From Clostridia bacterium (GTDB taxonomy: Bacteria; Bacillota_A; Clostridia; Oscillospirales; CAG-272), in the NCBI GenBank assembly GCA_017501175.1, contig JAFVXK010000018.1, positions 1 to 37,781 of the forward strand: 37,781 bases of DNA. Reading direction: 5' to 3'. Position 1 is the stretch's first letter; each line of letters starts with the position of its first letter. The notes beneath the pieces are model-generated. The model made no database searches and was not told the DNA's origin. It was given only the letters and a program-made list of their open reading frames with translations. Made by a program: the position numbers and the translations under genes. Shown one piece after another: positions 8,058-16,479 of the stretch.

Positions 8058-8086
8058 TTGACAAACCCCTCCCGAAAATGTATAAT
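8058..8086 (+). promoter_or_regulatory. Promoter of the SerC-like gene
   Basis: TTGACA (8058-8063), 17-bp spacer, TATAAT (8081-8086): perfect consensus, about 33 bases before the ATG at 8119. Confidence 0.87.
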
Positions 8087-8118
8087 AAAAGAAAGGTTTG
8101 TCTTTGAAAGGAAATCTT

Positions 8119-9225
8119 ATGGATAAAATATATAATTTTTCCGCAGGCCCGACAGCGCTTCCCGAGCAGGTGAGCCGTCGCGCAAGGGAGCAGGTGTTCA
8201 ATTACAAAAGGCGCGGAATATCGGTGATGGAGCTTATCCCCGGTACTAAGGATTACCTGAAGCTATTGAAGGACGCCGAAATGTCCCTAAGAAAGATATT
8301 GAATATTCCGACGGGATACACCGTCCTGTTTCTCGAAACACCGAAGGCTTCGCAGTATTCGGCAATTCCTATGAATCTTATGTCGGACCACAGGTGTGCT
8401 GACTATATCGTCACAGGACAGTCGTCAAAGGCAGCCGAGCTTGAGGCGAAAAAGTACGGTGACATCGTTATCGCCGCCACCTCTGCGGGAGCAAGTCCCA
8501 TATTCTCGACTCTTCCGAAGGTAGAGCGCAGCGACTTCCGCCCCGATGCCGACTATATATATCTTTCGCACAACAACGCTATATACGGTACTAAGTTTTC
8601 GTCGCTTCCCGATACGGGAAATATCCCGCTTGTCGTTGATATGACCTCGTCGCTCCTCTCCGAGCCTGTCGATTGGTCGAGAATAGCGCTTCTTCTTGCG
8701 GGTGGTGAGTGCAATATCGGTGTTCCGGGTCTTACAGTCGTCATAATTCGTCAGGATCTTCTCGGCTCTTGTCAGCCGACTACCCCCTCTATGATGAATT
8801 ATAAGAACCTCGCGGACAAGCGCAGCTTTGATTTCGCGCCCTCGGCATTCAGCCTCTATCTTGCCGAGCAGAACTTCGATTGGATAGATTCCGTCGGAGG
8901 ACTTGAGGAAATGAAGCGCCGCAGTGAGAAGAAGGCAAGCCTTCTTTACGACTTCCTCGACGGACAGTCGCAGGAGTATTATACCTCGTTTACCGATAAA
9001 AAGTGCCGCTCGATGACCACCGTCACCTTCACGACGGGCGATGCTGAGCTTGACCGCAAATTTATCGCTGAGGCGGCAAAGGCAGGGCTTATAAATCTGC
9101 AAGGTCACTCCTCGATAGGCGGAATGCGCGCCTCAATCTACAATTCAATGACCGCCGACGGCGTTGCCGCCCTCGTCGAGTTTATGAAAACCTTCAAAAA
9201 CGAAAATCCGAGATTTACAGCGTAA
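8119..9225 (+). CDS. SerC-like protein lacking the catalytic lysine (probable pseudoenzyme)
   Basis: 368 residues, close to the 360 or so of phosphoserine aminotransferase. ATG 8119 is chosen over the in-frame upstream start because GAAAGGA (8106-8112) precedes it and the protein then begins like SerC (YNFSAGP). The fold is well kept: NFSAGPTALP, EAKKYG, GLTVVIIRQDLLG, GGMRASIYN. The active site is not. Against E. coli SerC, SHRG has become IPGT (Arg42 lost), the GGGR phosphate loop TPKA, the PLP-stacking Trp102 Ser, the NETI Thr Ala, AGAQKNIG has become AGGECNIG so Lys198 is Cys198, and GHR is GHS (Arg329 lost). The PLP Asp (VDM) and RASIYN remain. Without the lysine it cannot form the usual internal aldimine. 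The reading frame, promoter and terminator are intact, so it is probably a used protein with a non-transaminase role. Confidence 0.85.
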   Translation: MDKIYNFSAGPTALPEQVSRRAREQVFNYKRRGISVMELIPGTKDYLKLLKDAEMSLRKILNIPTGYTVLFLETPKASQYSAIPMNLMSDHRCADYIVTGQSSKAAELEAKKYGDIVIAATSAGASPIFSTLPKVERSDFRPDADYIYLSHNNAIYGTKFSSLPDTGNIPLVVDMTSSLLSEPVDWSRIALLLAGGECNIGVPGLTVVIIRQDLLGSCQPTTPSMMNYKNLADKRSFDFAPSAFSLYLAEQNFDWIDSVGGLEEMKRRSEKKASLLYDFLDGQSQEYYTSFTDKKCRSMTTVTFTTGDAELDRKFIAEAAKAGLINLQGHSSIGGMRASIYNSMTADGVAALVEFMKTFKNENPRFTA

Positions 9226-9232
9226 ATATTCC

Positions 9233-9264
9233 GAGGCTCACAGGTGAACTTGTGAGCCTCTTTT
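9233..9264 (+). terminator. Terminator of the SerC-like gene
   Basis: Perfect 10-bp stem (GAGGCTCACA 9233-9242 with 9251-9260) followed by TTTT. Confidence 0.88.
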
Positions 9265-9290
9265 GTGCAAAAGCTCGAAAACTCGCTATA

Positions 9291-9319
9291 TTGACAATCG
9301 CAATAAAAAGTGCTATAAT
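9291..9319 (+). promoter_or_regulatory. Promoter of the leucine-rich-repeat lipoprotein
   Basis: TTGACA (9291-9296), 17-bp spacer, TATAAT (9314-9319): perfect consensus. Confidence 0.87.
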
Positions 9320-9359
9320 GGAAGCAGAATAGATAAAATTTATTTTTAGGAGGAGTGAA

Positions 9360-10808
9360 ATGAAAAGATTTTTGTTAACACTTTGTACGGTTGTTTTGCT
9401 TTTGACGTCAACGGTGATACTTATCTCCTGCGGTCATACTCACGTTTATGAACAGCAGACAGTCTCCGATAAATATATGAAATCCGAGGCAACCTGTACA
9501 GACGCGGCGGTGTACTATTATTCCTGCACAGTCTGCGGAGAAAAGAGCGAGGAAACCTTTGAATACGGAGAGCCTAAAGGTCATACTCTTGTTGACGGTG
9601 ACTGTGCCGATTGCGATTTTGTATATTACAGTGCGGGGCTTGAATTTAAATCAAATTCAAATGATGACGATACCTGTTACGTTTCAGACATAGGCTCTTG
9701 TACAGATAAAGAAATCTTTATTCCCCCTACTTCCCCCGATGGTGAGAAGGTAACAGGCATCGGCAGTGAGGCGTTCGCAGACTGCAACCAAATTGTAAGC
9801 GTGAAAATCCCTGAAGGCGTAACGTATATAGAAAGGGAAGCATTTTCTGACTGCAAAAGCCTTGTCAAAGTTAATATGCCTCAAACGCTAACTAATATAG
9901 GGGAGAGCGCATTTGAAAATTGCAGCAGCCTCAAGAACTTGATAATACCGGAAACCGCCGTAGTGTATTTTGGGAGAGCGTCGTTTCAAAATTGCACAAG
10001 CCTTACGAGCATAGTTCTTCCTTTCTCGGTAAGAAAAATTGGGGAGCACGCATTTTGGGGTTGTATCAATCTTACCAGCGTAGTCACGCCGATTGTTATA
10101 CAAGAAGAGCCGTATTTTGCGTTTTCGAATTGCCCAAAGCTTGTAGAGGTAATCAACAGGACTAAATATTATGTAGATGCAGGTACTTCCGTTTTTGGTG
10201 AAATTGCAGCTAATGCAATAGAAGTACATAACGGTGAGAGTAAGATAGTAAATAAGGACGGATACCTTTTCTACACATATAATGGGGTAAACTATCTCGT
10301 TAATTACATTGGCGATGAAAGCGAGCTGACGCTTCCCGAGGACTATAACGGCGAAAGCTACGAAATTTACAGCGCGGCGTTCCTCAATAACGAAAGCATT
10401 ACGAAGGTATTTGTTCCGGAGAGTGTAACATGCATAGCAGCTTCTGCGTTTGAGGGCTGTAGCAATATTGAGTATAACGAATACGACAACGCATATTATT
10501 TGGGCAATGCAACTAATCCATACGTTGCGTTAATAAGCACCAAAGATGATTTAATTACCTCTTGCAACATAAACCCCAATACTAAAATTATTGTCGAATA
10601 TGCTTTTAGCAATTGCATAAGTCTAACAGACATTGTAATTCCCGACGGAGTAACGAGCATCGGCAATTATGCGTTTAGCCATTGTACCAATCTTGCGAGC
10701 ATAAGATACCGCGGTACAGAGGCACAGTGGGGGGCTATATCAAAAGGAGACGGTTGGGACTATGGCATTAGCTCCTACACTATAACCTACAACTGCACCG
10801 ACGAATAA
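9360..10808 (+). CDS. Leucine-rich-repeat (BspA-like) surface lipoprotein
   Basis: 482 residues. The signal peptide ends in lipobox LISCG (Cys at about residue 24), so it should be anchored on the outer face of the membrane. Residues 45-90 form a Cys-rich module with two CxxC pairs (CTVC, CADC), possibly metal-binding. From about 120 run BspA-type LRR_5 repeats of about 23 residues, each with the pattern AFxxCxxLxxVxIPxxVxxIGxxAF. They are interrupted at about 280-340 by a region without repeats and close with TEAQWGAI. Proteins of this type bind host or partner cells, but the partner is unknown. AGGAGG (9348-9353) precedes the ATG by six bases. It stands alone between its own promoter and terminator. 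Confidence 0.9.
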   Translation: MKRFLLTLCTVVLLLTSTVILISCGHTHVYEQQTVSDKYMKSEATCTDAAVYYYSCTVCGEKSEETFEYGEPKGHTLVDGDCADCDFVYYSAGLEFKSNSNDDDTCYVSDIGSCTDKEIFIPPTSPDGEKVTGIGSEAFADCNQIVSVKIPEGVTYIEREAFSDCKSLVKVNMPQTLTNIGESAFENCSSLKNLIIPETAVVYFGRASFQNCTSLTSIVLPFSVRKIGEHAFWGCINLTSVVTPIVIQEEPYFAFSNCPKLVEVINRTKYYVDAGTSVFGEIAANAIEVHNGESKIVNKDGYLFYTYNGVNYLVNYIGDESELTLPEDYNGESYEIYSAAFLNNESITKVFVPESVTCIAASAFEGCSNIEYNEYDNAYYLGNATNPYVALISTKDDLITSCNINPNTKIIVEYAFSNCISLTDIVIPDGVTSIGNYAFSHCTNLASIRYRGTEAQWGAISKGDGWDYGISSYTITYNCTDE

Positions 10809-10840
10809 ATTTTAATTTGCTTTAAAAACCAACCTTTAGA

Positions 10841-10864
10841 GGAGCCTCTTTTGAGGCTCCTTTT
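10841..10864 (+). terminator. Terminator of the LRR lipoprotein gene
   Basis: GGAGCCTC, a TTTT loop, GAGGCTCC (10841-10860) and then TTTT. Confidence 0.88.
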
Positions 10865-11007
10865 GCTTTACATAAACCCCTTTTTCCCAATTCACCTTCG
10901 GTGACCTTTAGCCTCTTTTACGCAGTTTGTCTAAAATGCAGGGCGCGGTTATGCAACATATATAAATAATAATTTCCAGCGCGGGGAAATTCCGTCGAAA
11001 AAAATAT

Positions 11008-11036
11008 TTGCATTTTTGCGTCGTTTGTGGTAAAAT
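11008..11036 (+). promoter_or_regulatory. Promoter of typA
   Basis: TTGCAT (11008-11013), 17-bp spacer, TAAAAT (11031-11036). Confidence 0.72.
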
Positions 11037-11090
11037 ATATGTTTGGAAAAGATTTTAGGTATTTTGACAGAAAAGAGGATTTTCAAGGAT

Positions 11091-12935
11091 ATGAAGAGAA
11101 CAGACCTCAGAAACGTTGCGATAATCGCTCACGTTGACCACGGAAAGACGACTCTCGTTGACGAGATGCTTCGTCAGGGTGGTATATACAGAGAAAATCA
11201 GGAGACCGCCGACAGAGTTATGGACTCGGGCGACCTTGAGCGCGAGCGCGGTATAACCATACTTGCCAAAAACACGGCAATTCACTATAAGGACGTTAAG
11301 ATTAACGTCATTGACACCCCCGGTCACGCCGATTTCGGCGGCGAGGTTGAGCGTATTCTGAAAATGGTAAACGGCGTTATTCTGCTAGTTGACGCGGCAG
11401 AGGGCCCGATGCCTCAGACGCGCTTCGTGCTTGAACGCGCGCTTGCCTTAAACCACAGGGTAATAGTCGTCGTCAACAAGATTGACCGTCCCGACGCGCG
11501 TCTTGACGAGATTGGCGACGAGGTGCTTGAGCTTCTTCTTGAGCTTGACGCGACCAACGAGCAGCTTGACTCCCCGATGCTCTTCTGCTCGGGAAGAGCA
11601 GGTACTGCTTCCTTCGACCCCCACACCCCAGGAAAAGACCTCGTGCCGCTTCTTGACACGATACTTGAGTATATGCCCGCACCCGAGGGCGAGGAAGAAG
11701 AGCCGCTTCAGCTTCTCGTGTCCTCGATAGACTACAACGAGTTCGTCGGCAGGATAGGTATAGGACGCATTGAGCGCGGTACTATCAAGCAGGGACAGGG
11801 CGTTTCCATTTGCAACTTCCACGGCGACGGCAAGTCGCGCCCCGCGAAGATAGTTTCGATATATCAGTTTGACGGCTTGAAGCGCGTTCCCGTAACCGAG
11901 GCGCAGGTCGGTGACATTGTCTGCTTCTCGGGCTGTGAGGACATCTCGATAGGCGATACCGTCTGCTCTCCCGCAAAGGTCGAGCCGCTTGAGTTCGTCA
12001 AGGTTGGCGAGCCCACAATGGAGATGACCTTCTCGGTCAACGACTCTCCCTTCGCAGGTAAAGAGGGCAAATTCGTCACCTCGCGCCATCTTCGCGCAAG
12101 GCTTTATAAGGAGCTTCTCCGTGACGTTTCCTTGCGTGTTTCCGACGGTGAAACCACCGACTCCTTCCGCGTTGCAGGCAGAGGCGAGATGCATCTGTCC
12201 ATACTTATCGAGAATATGCGCCGTGAGGGCTACGAGCTCTGCTGCTCCAACCCCAGAGTGCTTTACAAGGAAATCGACGGCGTAAAATGCGAGCCTATTG
12301 AGAAGGTTATAGTTGACGTCCCTGAGGAATACGTCGGCTCGGTTATGGAAAAGCTCGGCTCAAGAAAGGGCACGCTTGACGATATGCAGCTTCACGGCAG
12401 ACGCCAGAAGCTTTACTACACGATACCCACCCGCTGCCTTTTCGGTTACAGAAGCGAGCTTCTCACCGATACGCGCGGAGAGGGACTTATTTCCTCGATT
12501 TTCGCAGGCTACGAGACGTTCAGAGGTGAGATAAAGACGCGCTTTACCTCTTCTCTTGTCGCTTCGGAGAAGGGAATTGCGACCACCTACGGACTTTATC
12601 AGTCGCAGGACAGAGGACCTCTCTTCATTGGCCCTGCCACCCCCGTTTACGAGGGTATGATTGTCGGCGAGAACCCGAAGCCCGACGATATTGAGGTAAA
12701 CGTCTGCAAGGAAAAGCACCTTACCGCAATTCGTTCCTCGGGCGCTGATGAGAAGCTCACGCTTATCACGCCCGTCCAGCTTTCGCTTGAGGAAGCTATC
12801 GAGTTTATCACCGACGAGGAGCTTATAGAGGTCACCCCGAAGTCGATAAGACTACGTAAGGTAATCCTTGACACGCCCAGCCGTAAGCGTATGCAGGCGC
12901 AGAAGCGCGCTGCTTTGAAAGAGAGCCAAAAGTAA
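11091..12935 (+). CDS. typA: Ribosome-associated GTPase TypA/BipA
   Basis: 614 residues, standard length. The start ATG 11091 gives the family N-terminus MKRTDLRNVAIIAHVDHGKT; the in-frame TTG at 11043 would add a poorly conserved leader. AGAGGA at 11074-11079 is the likely ribosome site. The GTPase domain (1-200) has G1 AHVDHGKT, the switch region RERGITI, G3 DTPGH and G4 NKID. A beta-barrel domain II, an EF-G-like domain III (RGEMHLSILIENMRREGYE), domain V and the BipA-specific C-terminal domain follow. TypA binds the 70S ribosome at the EF-G site and helps ribosome assembly and stress adaptation. The gene is monocistronic and is directly followed by the structured repeat region. Confidence 0.96.
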   Translation: MKRTDLRNVAIIAHVDHGKTTLVDEMLRQGGIYRENQETADRVMDSGDLERERGITILAKNTAIHYKDVKINVIDTPGHADFGGEVERILKMVNGVILLVDAAEGPMPQTRFVLERALALNHRVIVVVNKIDRPDARLDEIGDEVLELLLELDATNEQLDSPMLFCSGRAGTASFDPHTPGKDLVPLLDTILEYMPAPEGEEEEPLQLLVSSIDYNEFVGRIGIGRIERGTIKQGQGVSICNFHGDGKSRPAKIVSIYQFDGLKRVPVTEAQVGDIVCFSGCEDISIGDTVCSPAKVEPLEFVKVGEPTMEMTFSVNDSPFAGKEGKFVTSRHLRARLYKELLRDVSLRVSDGETTDSFRVAGRGEMHLSILIENMRREGYELCCSNPRVLYKEIDGVKCEPIEKVIVDVPEEYVGSVMEKLGSRKGTLDDMQLHGRRQKLYYTIPTRCLFGYRSELLTDTRGEGLISSIFAGYETFRGEIKTRFTSSLVASEKGIATTYGLYQSQDRGPLFIGPATPVYEGMIVGENPKPDDIEVNVCKEKHLTAIRSSGADEKLTLITPVQLSLEEAIEFITDEELIEVTPKSIRLRKVILDTPSRKRMQAQKRAALKESQK

Positions 12936-12940
12936 TTGCC

Positions 12941-13179
12941 GTCATTTTTGGCTAAAACCGCCCTTTTCTCCCACTCGACGTAGCTATCTACGCCTTCGGG
13001 TCGAAGAAGACGCGCTTTTATCTCAAAAACTGTCCGGCAATTTGCAGTACGTCATTTTTGTCTAAAACCGCCCTTTTCTCCCGCTCGACATAGCCGCCTA
13101 TGCCTTCGGGTCGAAGAAGATGCGCTTTTATCTCAAAACTGTCCGGCAATTTGCAGTACGTCATTTTTGTCTAAAACCG
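12941..13179 (+). repeat. Tandem 110-bp repeat carrying a covarying hairpin, downstream of typA
   Basis: Unit 1 is 12941-13050 and unit 2 is 13051-13159, nearly identical; a third, partial copy (13160-13179) runs into the terminator. Each unit has the core CTCCCRCTCGA, a 5-bp stem with a 4-base loop, CCTTCGGG, TCGAAGAA. In unit 1 the stem is CGTAG with CTACG and loop CTAT; in unit 2 it is CATAG with CTATG and loop CCGC. The stem is kept by paired changes while the loop varies freely. CCTTCGGG can itself close a UUCG tetraloop, and the flanking TCGA pairs with TCGA. The same element occurs after gdhA. No protein is encoded. Confidence 0.85.
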
Positions 13180-13198
13180 CCGATTTGCTAATCGGCGG
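13177..13198. terminator. Bidirectional terminator between typA and the flippase gene
   Basis: Perfect 9-bp stem (13177-13185 with 13190-13198), TGCT loop, followed by CTTTTC on the plus strand and TTTT on the minus strand. The flippase stop codon TAG (13188-13190) lies at the hairpin tip. Confidence 0.85.
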
Positions 13199-14600
13199 CT
13201 TTTCTTTCGGTTATATCCTTTTTTATATTTAAGAGAGCGAGGACGCCAAGCGCGGCGAGTATTACGAGCGCAATCATACGCGGCACAAAAAGCGCGCGCA
13301 TAGCATATAGAATAAAGGAAAGCGCCGCGGATATAAGAAAGACGAAAATCGACGGCAAAGCTCGGACTATCGAAGAGCGCATAACTTTACGGGCGGCAAT
13401 TATGCTTATCGCGGCAGAGGCTATACTTGCACCGAGAAAGGCAAATGCCGCGCCGTTATAGGAGTAGGGGAGCAAAAGGAAGTTCGCGCCTATATTGACT
13501 AAAGCGCCGACTATTGCCGAAAGCGAAAGAAGTCCCGTTTTCTCCTCGTGGAGTATTCCCACGCTTGCCACGGTTGCGACAAAGCCGACTATTGCCGCAA
13601 GGGTTATCGGATAGACCGATATAAGCGCGTCGGAGTAGGAGTCGGGCGCGAGAAGCGAGAGCAGCTCGGGCGCGAGAGTGAGTATTCCCAGAGCTCCTAT
13701 TGATATTAGGAGCGTTATCTTCAGGCTCACGCTTGCAACTCGGGCCTCTTTGCCTGCCGCTATTTTTCGCATTATCCAGGGCTGAAGCGCTGAGCCAAGA
13801 CCGCCTGTCACAAAGGTCATTCCGACGCCCAGAGAGTGAGCTACCGAGTATTTTGCAAGCGCAGCGCCACCCGCCGCCCCCGAAATCATTACCTTATCGA
13901 CGTTGGCAAGCACCGCGGCGGAAACCGAGTGAGGCAGAAGCGGAAGATTGAATTTCAGAAGAAATCCCCAGATATCACGGGAAAAGAGGCGTTTGCCCTT
14001 CCAAAGTATAGTTATGAAAAGAGGCAGGGCGAAAATCAGGGTGGAGAAGAGAAGCGCGTATATTCTGACGTTTGCCGTCGGCTCTACGAGAAATACGAGA
14101 AGAAGCGATATACCGAGCGAGAGAAAGGCAGAAATAAGGTTGATTGCAATCACTCGCCCGTATCCGTAAACGTATCTTGATTTTGCGGTGTAAAAGGCAA
14201 CCACAGTGTCGAGCGCTATTTGACCGATAAGCAGCACCGAAAGACCCCCGTCAAGTCCCGTGAACGAGGAAATTTCTTTTCCCCAGATGAGAAAGGCTGA
14301 AGCGAAAGCTCCGAGCATTACAAGTGAAAGCCCGAGCGCCGAGGAGATAAGCTCGTCCCGTCTATCCTCAAATTTTTGCATTCCCCGATACACCACGCTG
14401 CCCGTGAGGCCGAGAGTGGTTATTACCGAGAGAATGGCTATCCAGCTCATATAGAGCGCGTATTTTCCGTATTCCTCGGCGCTCATTGCGTGTGTAAATA
14501 TCGGTGTTGCCGCCATTCCGCCGAGCTTTATCAAAAACGACGATACGACATACCACGCGCCGGCCTTTGCAGGAAGCCTTATTTCGAGCTTTTTCTTCAT
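13188..14600 (-). CDS. Polysaccharide flippase (Wzx-like, MOP superfamily)
   Basis: 470 residues with about 12-14 hydrophobic segments, the size and layout of O-antigen or teichoic-acid flippases (polysaccharide transporter family). The start region GAWYVVSSFLIKLGGMAATPIFTHAMSAEEYG, read in pieces, is typical: the EYGKYALY block after helix 1 is found in most family members. It would move lipid-linked sugar units across the membrane. No glycosyltransferase operon surrounds it, so its substrate is unknown. I see no convincing promoter in the 200 bases upstream, which also hold the divergent gdhA promoter. Confidence 0.87.
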   Translation of the reverse strand: MKKKLEIRLPAKAGAWYVVSSFLIKLGGMAATPIFTHAMSAEEYGKYALYMSWIAILSVITTLGLTGSVVYRGMQKFEDRRDELISSALGLSLVMLGAFASAFLIWGKEISSFTGLDGGLSVLLIGQIALDTVVAFYTAKSRYVYGYGRVIAINLISAFLSLGISLLLVFLVEPTANVRIYALLFSTLIFALPLFITILWKGKRLFSRDIWGFLLKFNLPLLPHSVSAAVLANVDKVMISGAAGGAALAKYSVAHSLGVGMTFVTGGLGSALQPWIMRKIAAGKEARVASVSLKITLLISIGALGILTLAPELLSLLAPDSYSDALISVYPITLAAIVGFVATVASVGILHEEKTGLLSLSAIVGALVNIGANFLLLPYSYNGAAFAFLGASIASAAISIIAARKVMRSSIVRALPSIFVFLISAALSFILYAMRALFVPRMIALVILAALGVLALLNIKKDITERKAAD

Positions 14601-14760
14601 TTTGCCTCGCCTTTCGTTTTGCTTTTGTTATTTTTCCCGAAAGGCAGAGAATAACTTCAAGAAAAAATATCCAAAAATGCACCCGAAAGAGCTTCCTATT
14701 GCAACTTTTAATACAAAACCGTTAAAAATCTGACAAATCTGAAGATAAAAACTTGAAAAC

Positions 14761-14785
14761 TTGCAAAAAAATATTGCAAAAAATA
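14761..14785 (+). repeat. Short direct repeat upstream of the gdhA promoter
   Basis: TTGCAAAAAAATA (14761-14773) is followed at once by TTGCAAAAAATA (14774-14785), ending one base before the -35 box. It is an A-tract repeat that could act as an upstream element or regulator site; it may also be chance in AT-rich DNA. Confidence 0.4.
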
Positions 14786-14814
14786 TTGATTTTTTCAGCT
14801 TTATATAGTATAAT
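14786..14814 (+). promoter_or_regulatory. Promoter of gdhA
   Basis: TTGATT (14786-14791), 17-bp spacer, TATAAT (14809-14814). A GAGGTGA ribosome site (14834-14840) precedes the ATG. Confidence 0.78.
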
Positions 14815-14845
14815 TTAAACATAAAATTTTTTTCGAGGTGATAAA

Positions 14846-16195
14846 ATGTTTAAATCAGAGTATCTTAATCAACTGATGGAAACCGTCAAAAGACGTAATC
14901 CCGGCGAGGTAGAGTTCCATCAGACAGTCGAGGAGGTTCTTTCCTCAATCGAGCCCGTAATCGAGAAGAGCCCCAAGTACGTCGAGAGCGGCGTTCTTGA
15001 GCGTATGGTCGAGCCCGAAAGAATAATAAAGTTCAGAGTTCCGTGGATTGACGACAACGGCAAGGTTCAGGTTAACCGCGGCTTCAGAATTCAGTTCAAC
15101 AGCGCGATAGGTCCTTACAAGGGCGGTCTTAGATTCCACCCCACAGTAAACGAGTCTATCATTAAGTTCCTCGGCTTCGAGCAGACCTTCAAGAACTCGC
15201 TTACCACGCTTCCTATGGGCGGCGGTAAGGGCGGCTCCGACTTCGACCCTCAGGGCAAGTCCGATGCAGAGGTTATGCGCTTCTGCCAGAGCTTTATGAC
15301 CGAGCTTTCCAAGTACATCGGTGCTGATACCGACGTTCCCGCCGGCGACATTGGAGTTGGCGCAAGAGAGGTTGGATATCTCTTCGGTCAGTACAAGAGA
15401 ATTCGCAACGAGTTCACCGGCGTTCTTACCGGTAAGGGTATCACCTACGGCGGCTCGCTCATTCGTCCCGAGGCTACCGGCTTTGGCGCGGTTTATTACA
15501 CCTGCGAGATGCTTAATCACTTCGGTGACGACATAAAGGGCAAGACCTTTGCAATCTCCGGCTTCGGTAACGTTGCTTGGGGTACTGTTAAGAAGGTTAC
15601 CGAGCTTGGCGGAAAGGTAGTTACTATTTCCGGTCCTGACGGCTACGTTTACGACCCCGACGGCGTTTCCACCGAGGAGAAGATTAACTTTATGCTCGAG
15701 ATGCGCGCGTCCTGCCGCAACAGAGTGGAGGACTACGCAGACAAGTTCGGCGTTCAGTTCTTCAAGGGACAGAAGCCCTGGGGCGTTAAGGCAGACATTC
15801 TTATGCCCTGCGCTACTCAGAACGAGGTCGGCATCGACGAGGCAAAGGCTATCGTTGCTAACGGCGTTAAGTATTACGTTGAGGTTTCCAATATGCCCAC
15901 CACCAACGAGGCTGTTGCATATCTCAAGGAAAACGGCGTAATAGTTGCACCCTCGAAGGCGGTTAACGCAGGCGGAGTTGCAGTATCCGGTCTTGAGATG
16001 AGCCAGAACTCTATGCGTTACGGCTGGTCTGAGGAGGAGGTTGACGCGAAGCTTCACGGCATAATGTCGGGTATCTTCAAGTCCTCTGTCAAGGCTGCAA
16101 ACGACTACGGTCTTGGCGACGACCTCGTAGCAGGAGCAAACATTGCAGGCTTCCTCAAGGTAGCAGAGGCAATGCTCGCTCAGGGTGCAGTTTAA
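14846..16195 (+). CDS. gdhA: Glutamate dehydrogenase (hexameric, probably NADP-linked)
   Basis: 449 residues, the standard length of the short hexameric class. The glutamate-binding and catalytic blocks are present: GPYKGGLRFHPTVN, LPMGGGKGGSDFDP with the active-site lysine, and DVPAGDIGVG. The nucleotide-binding fold follows at about residue 230 (AISGFGNVAWG). The N-terminal part (NPGEVEFHQTVEEV) and KNSLTTLPMGGGKGG are characteristic of the bacterial GdhA type, which usually prefers NADP(H) and assimilates ammonium; the cofactor is not proven. The gene has its own promoter. Immediately at its stop codon begins a copy of the repeat family found after typA. Confidence 0.96.
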   Translation: MFKSEYLNQLMETVKRRNPGEVEFHQTVEEVLSSIEPVIEKSPKYVESGVLERMVEPERIIKFRVPWIDDNGKVQVNRGFRIQFNSAIGPYKGGLRFHPTVNESIIKFLGFEQTFKNSLTTLPMGGGKGGSDFDPQGKSDAEVMRFCQSFMTELSKYIGADTDVPAGDIGVGAREVGYLFGQYKRIRNEFTGVLTGKGITYGGSLIRPEATGFGAVYYTCEMLNHFGDDIKGKTFAISGFGNVAWGTVKKVTELGGKVVTISGPDGYVYDPDGVSTEEKINFMLEMRASCRNRVEDYADKFGVQFFKGQKPWGVKADILMPCATQNEVGIDEAKAIVANGVKYYVEVSNMPTTNEAVAYLKENGVIVAPSKAVNAGGVAVSGLEMSQNSMRYGWSEEEVDAKLHGIMSGIFKSSVKAANDYGLGDDLVAGANIAGFLKVAEAMLAQGAV

Positions 16196-16323
16196 TAGTC
16201 GGTGATTTTGGGTGTAAATCTCCGTTTTCTCCCGCTCGACGTAGGTAAATAGTCGGTGATTTTGGGTGTAAATCTCCGTTTTCTCCCACTCGACGTAGGT
16301 AACTACGCCTTCGGGTCGAAGAA
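16194..16323 (+). repeat. Second locus of the structured repeat, downstream of gdhA
   Basis: A 54-bp unit is duplicated in tandem (16194-16247 and 16248-16301), starting inside the gdhA stop codon. The second copy continues into the complete hairpin: CGTAG, loop GTAA, CTACG, CCTTCGGG, TCGAAGAA (to 16323). From TTTTCTCCC onward it matches the element after typA, and the upstream half is a diverged version (GTGATTTTGGGTGTAAA against GTCATTTTTGGCTAAAA). A 15-base fragment of the unit start recurs at 16365-16379. The loop again differs while the stem is kept. Confidence 0.82.
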
Positions 16324-16479
16324 CTGAAATTTTCCCACCAAACTCACTCGCCTATTACTACAAACGGTGATTTTGGGTGCAAATTTCCATTTCTCATGCC
16401 AAAGGTATTTCCCGATGGAAAATATTTAGTTTGTGTGGCACAAATTTCGATTTTACTTAACTGAATAAAACGAAATTCG
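16324..16479. other. Non-coding stretch with weak inverted repeats before the WYL gene
   Basis: No gene is supported here. Besides the repeat fragment at 16365-16379 it contains an inverted repeat TTTCCAT/ATGGAAA (16384-16390 with 16415-16421) and a longer one, AATTTCG and TTTTA paired with TAAAA and CGAAATT (16443-16477, one bulged base). The latter could end gdhA read-through, though it lacks a T tract. Confidence 0.5.

Noticed and set aside
7779..8201. 140-codon open frame on the minus strand upstream of the flotillin gene
   Set aside because: It runs through the riboswitch, two promoters and the start of the SerC-like gene, with no ribosome site.
10870..10940. Third locus of the typA/gdhA repeat family
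   Set aside because: TTTTTCCCA, a small TTCACC/GGTGA hairpin and GTCTAAAA are reminiscent, but the conserved stem and TCGAAGAA core are missing, so the similarity is too weak to claim.
11448..12194. 248-codon open frame antisense to typA
   Set aside because: Same reasoning: overlaps conserved GTPase sequence and lacks expression signals.
12941..13179. CRISPR-like array
   Set aside because: The whole 110-bp unit is repeated without variable spacers and no cas genes are present.
14945..16057. 370-codon open frame antisense to gdhA
   Set aside because: It exactly shadows a highly conserved enzyme, has no ribosome site or promoter, and its product is low-complexity Leu/Val/Asn-rich, as expected from reversed codon bias.
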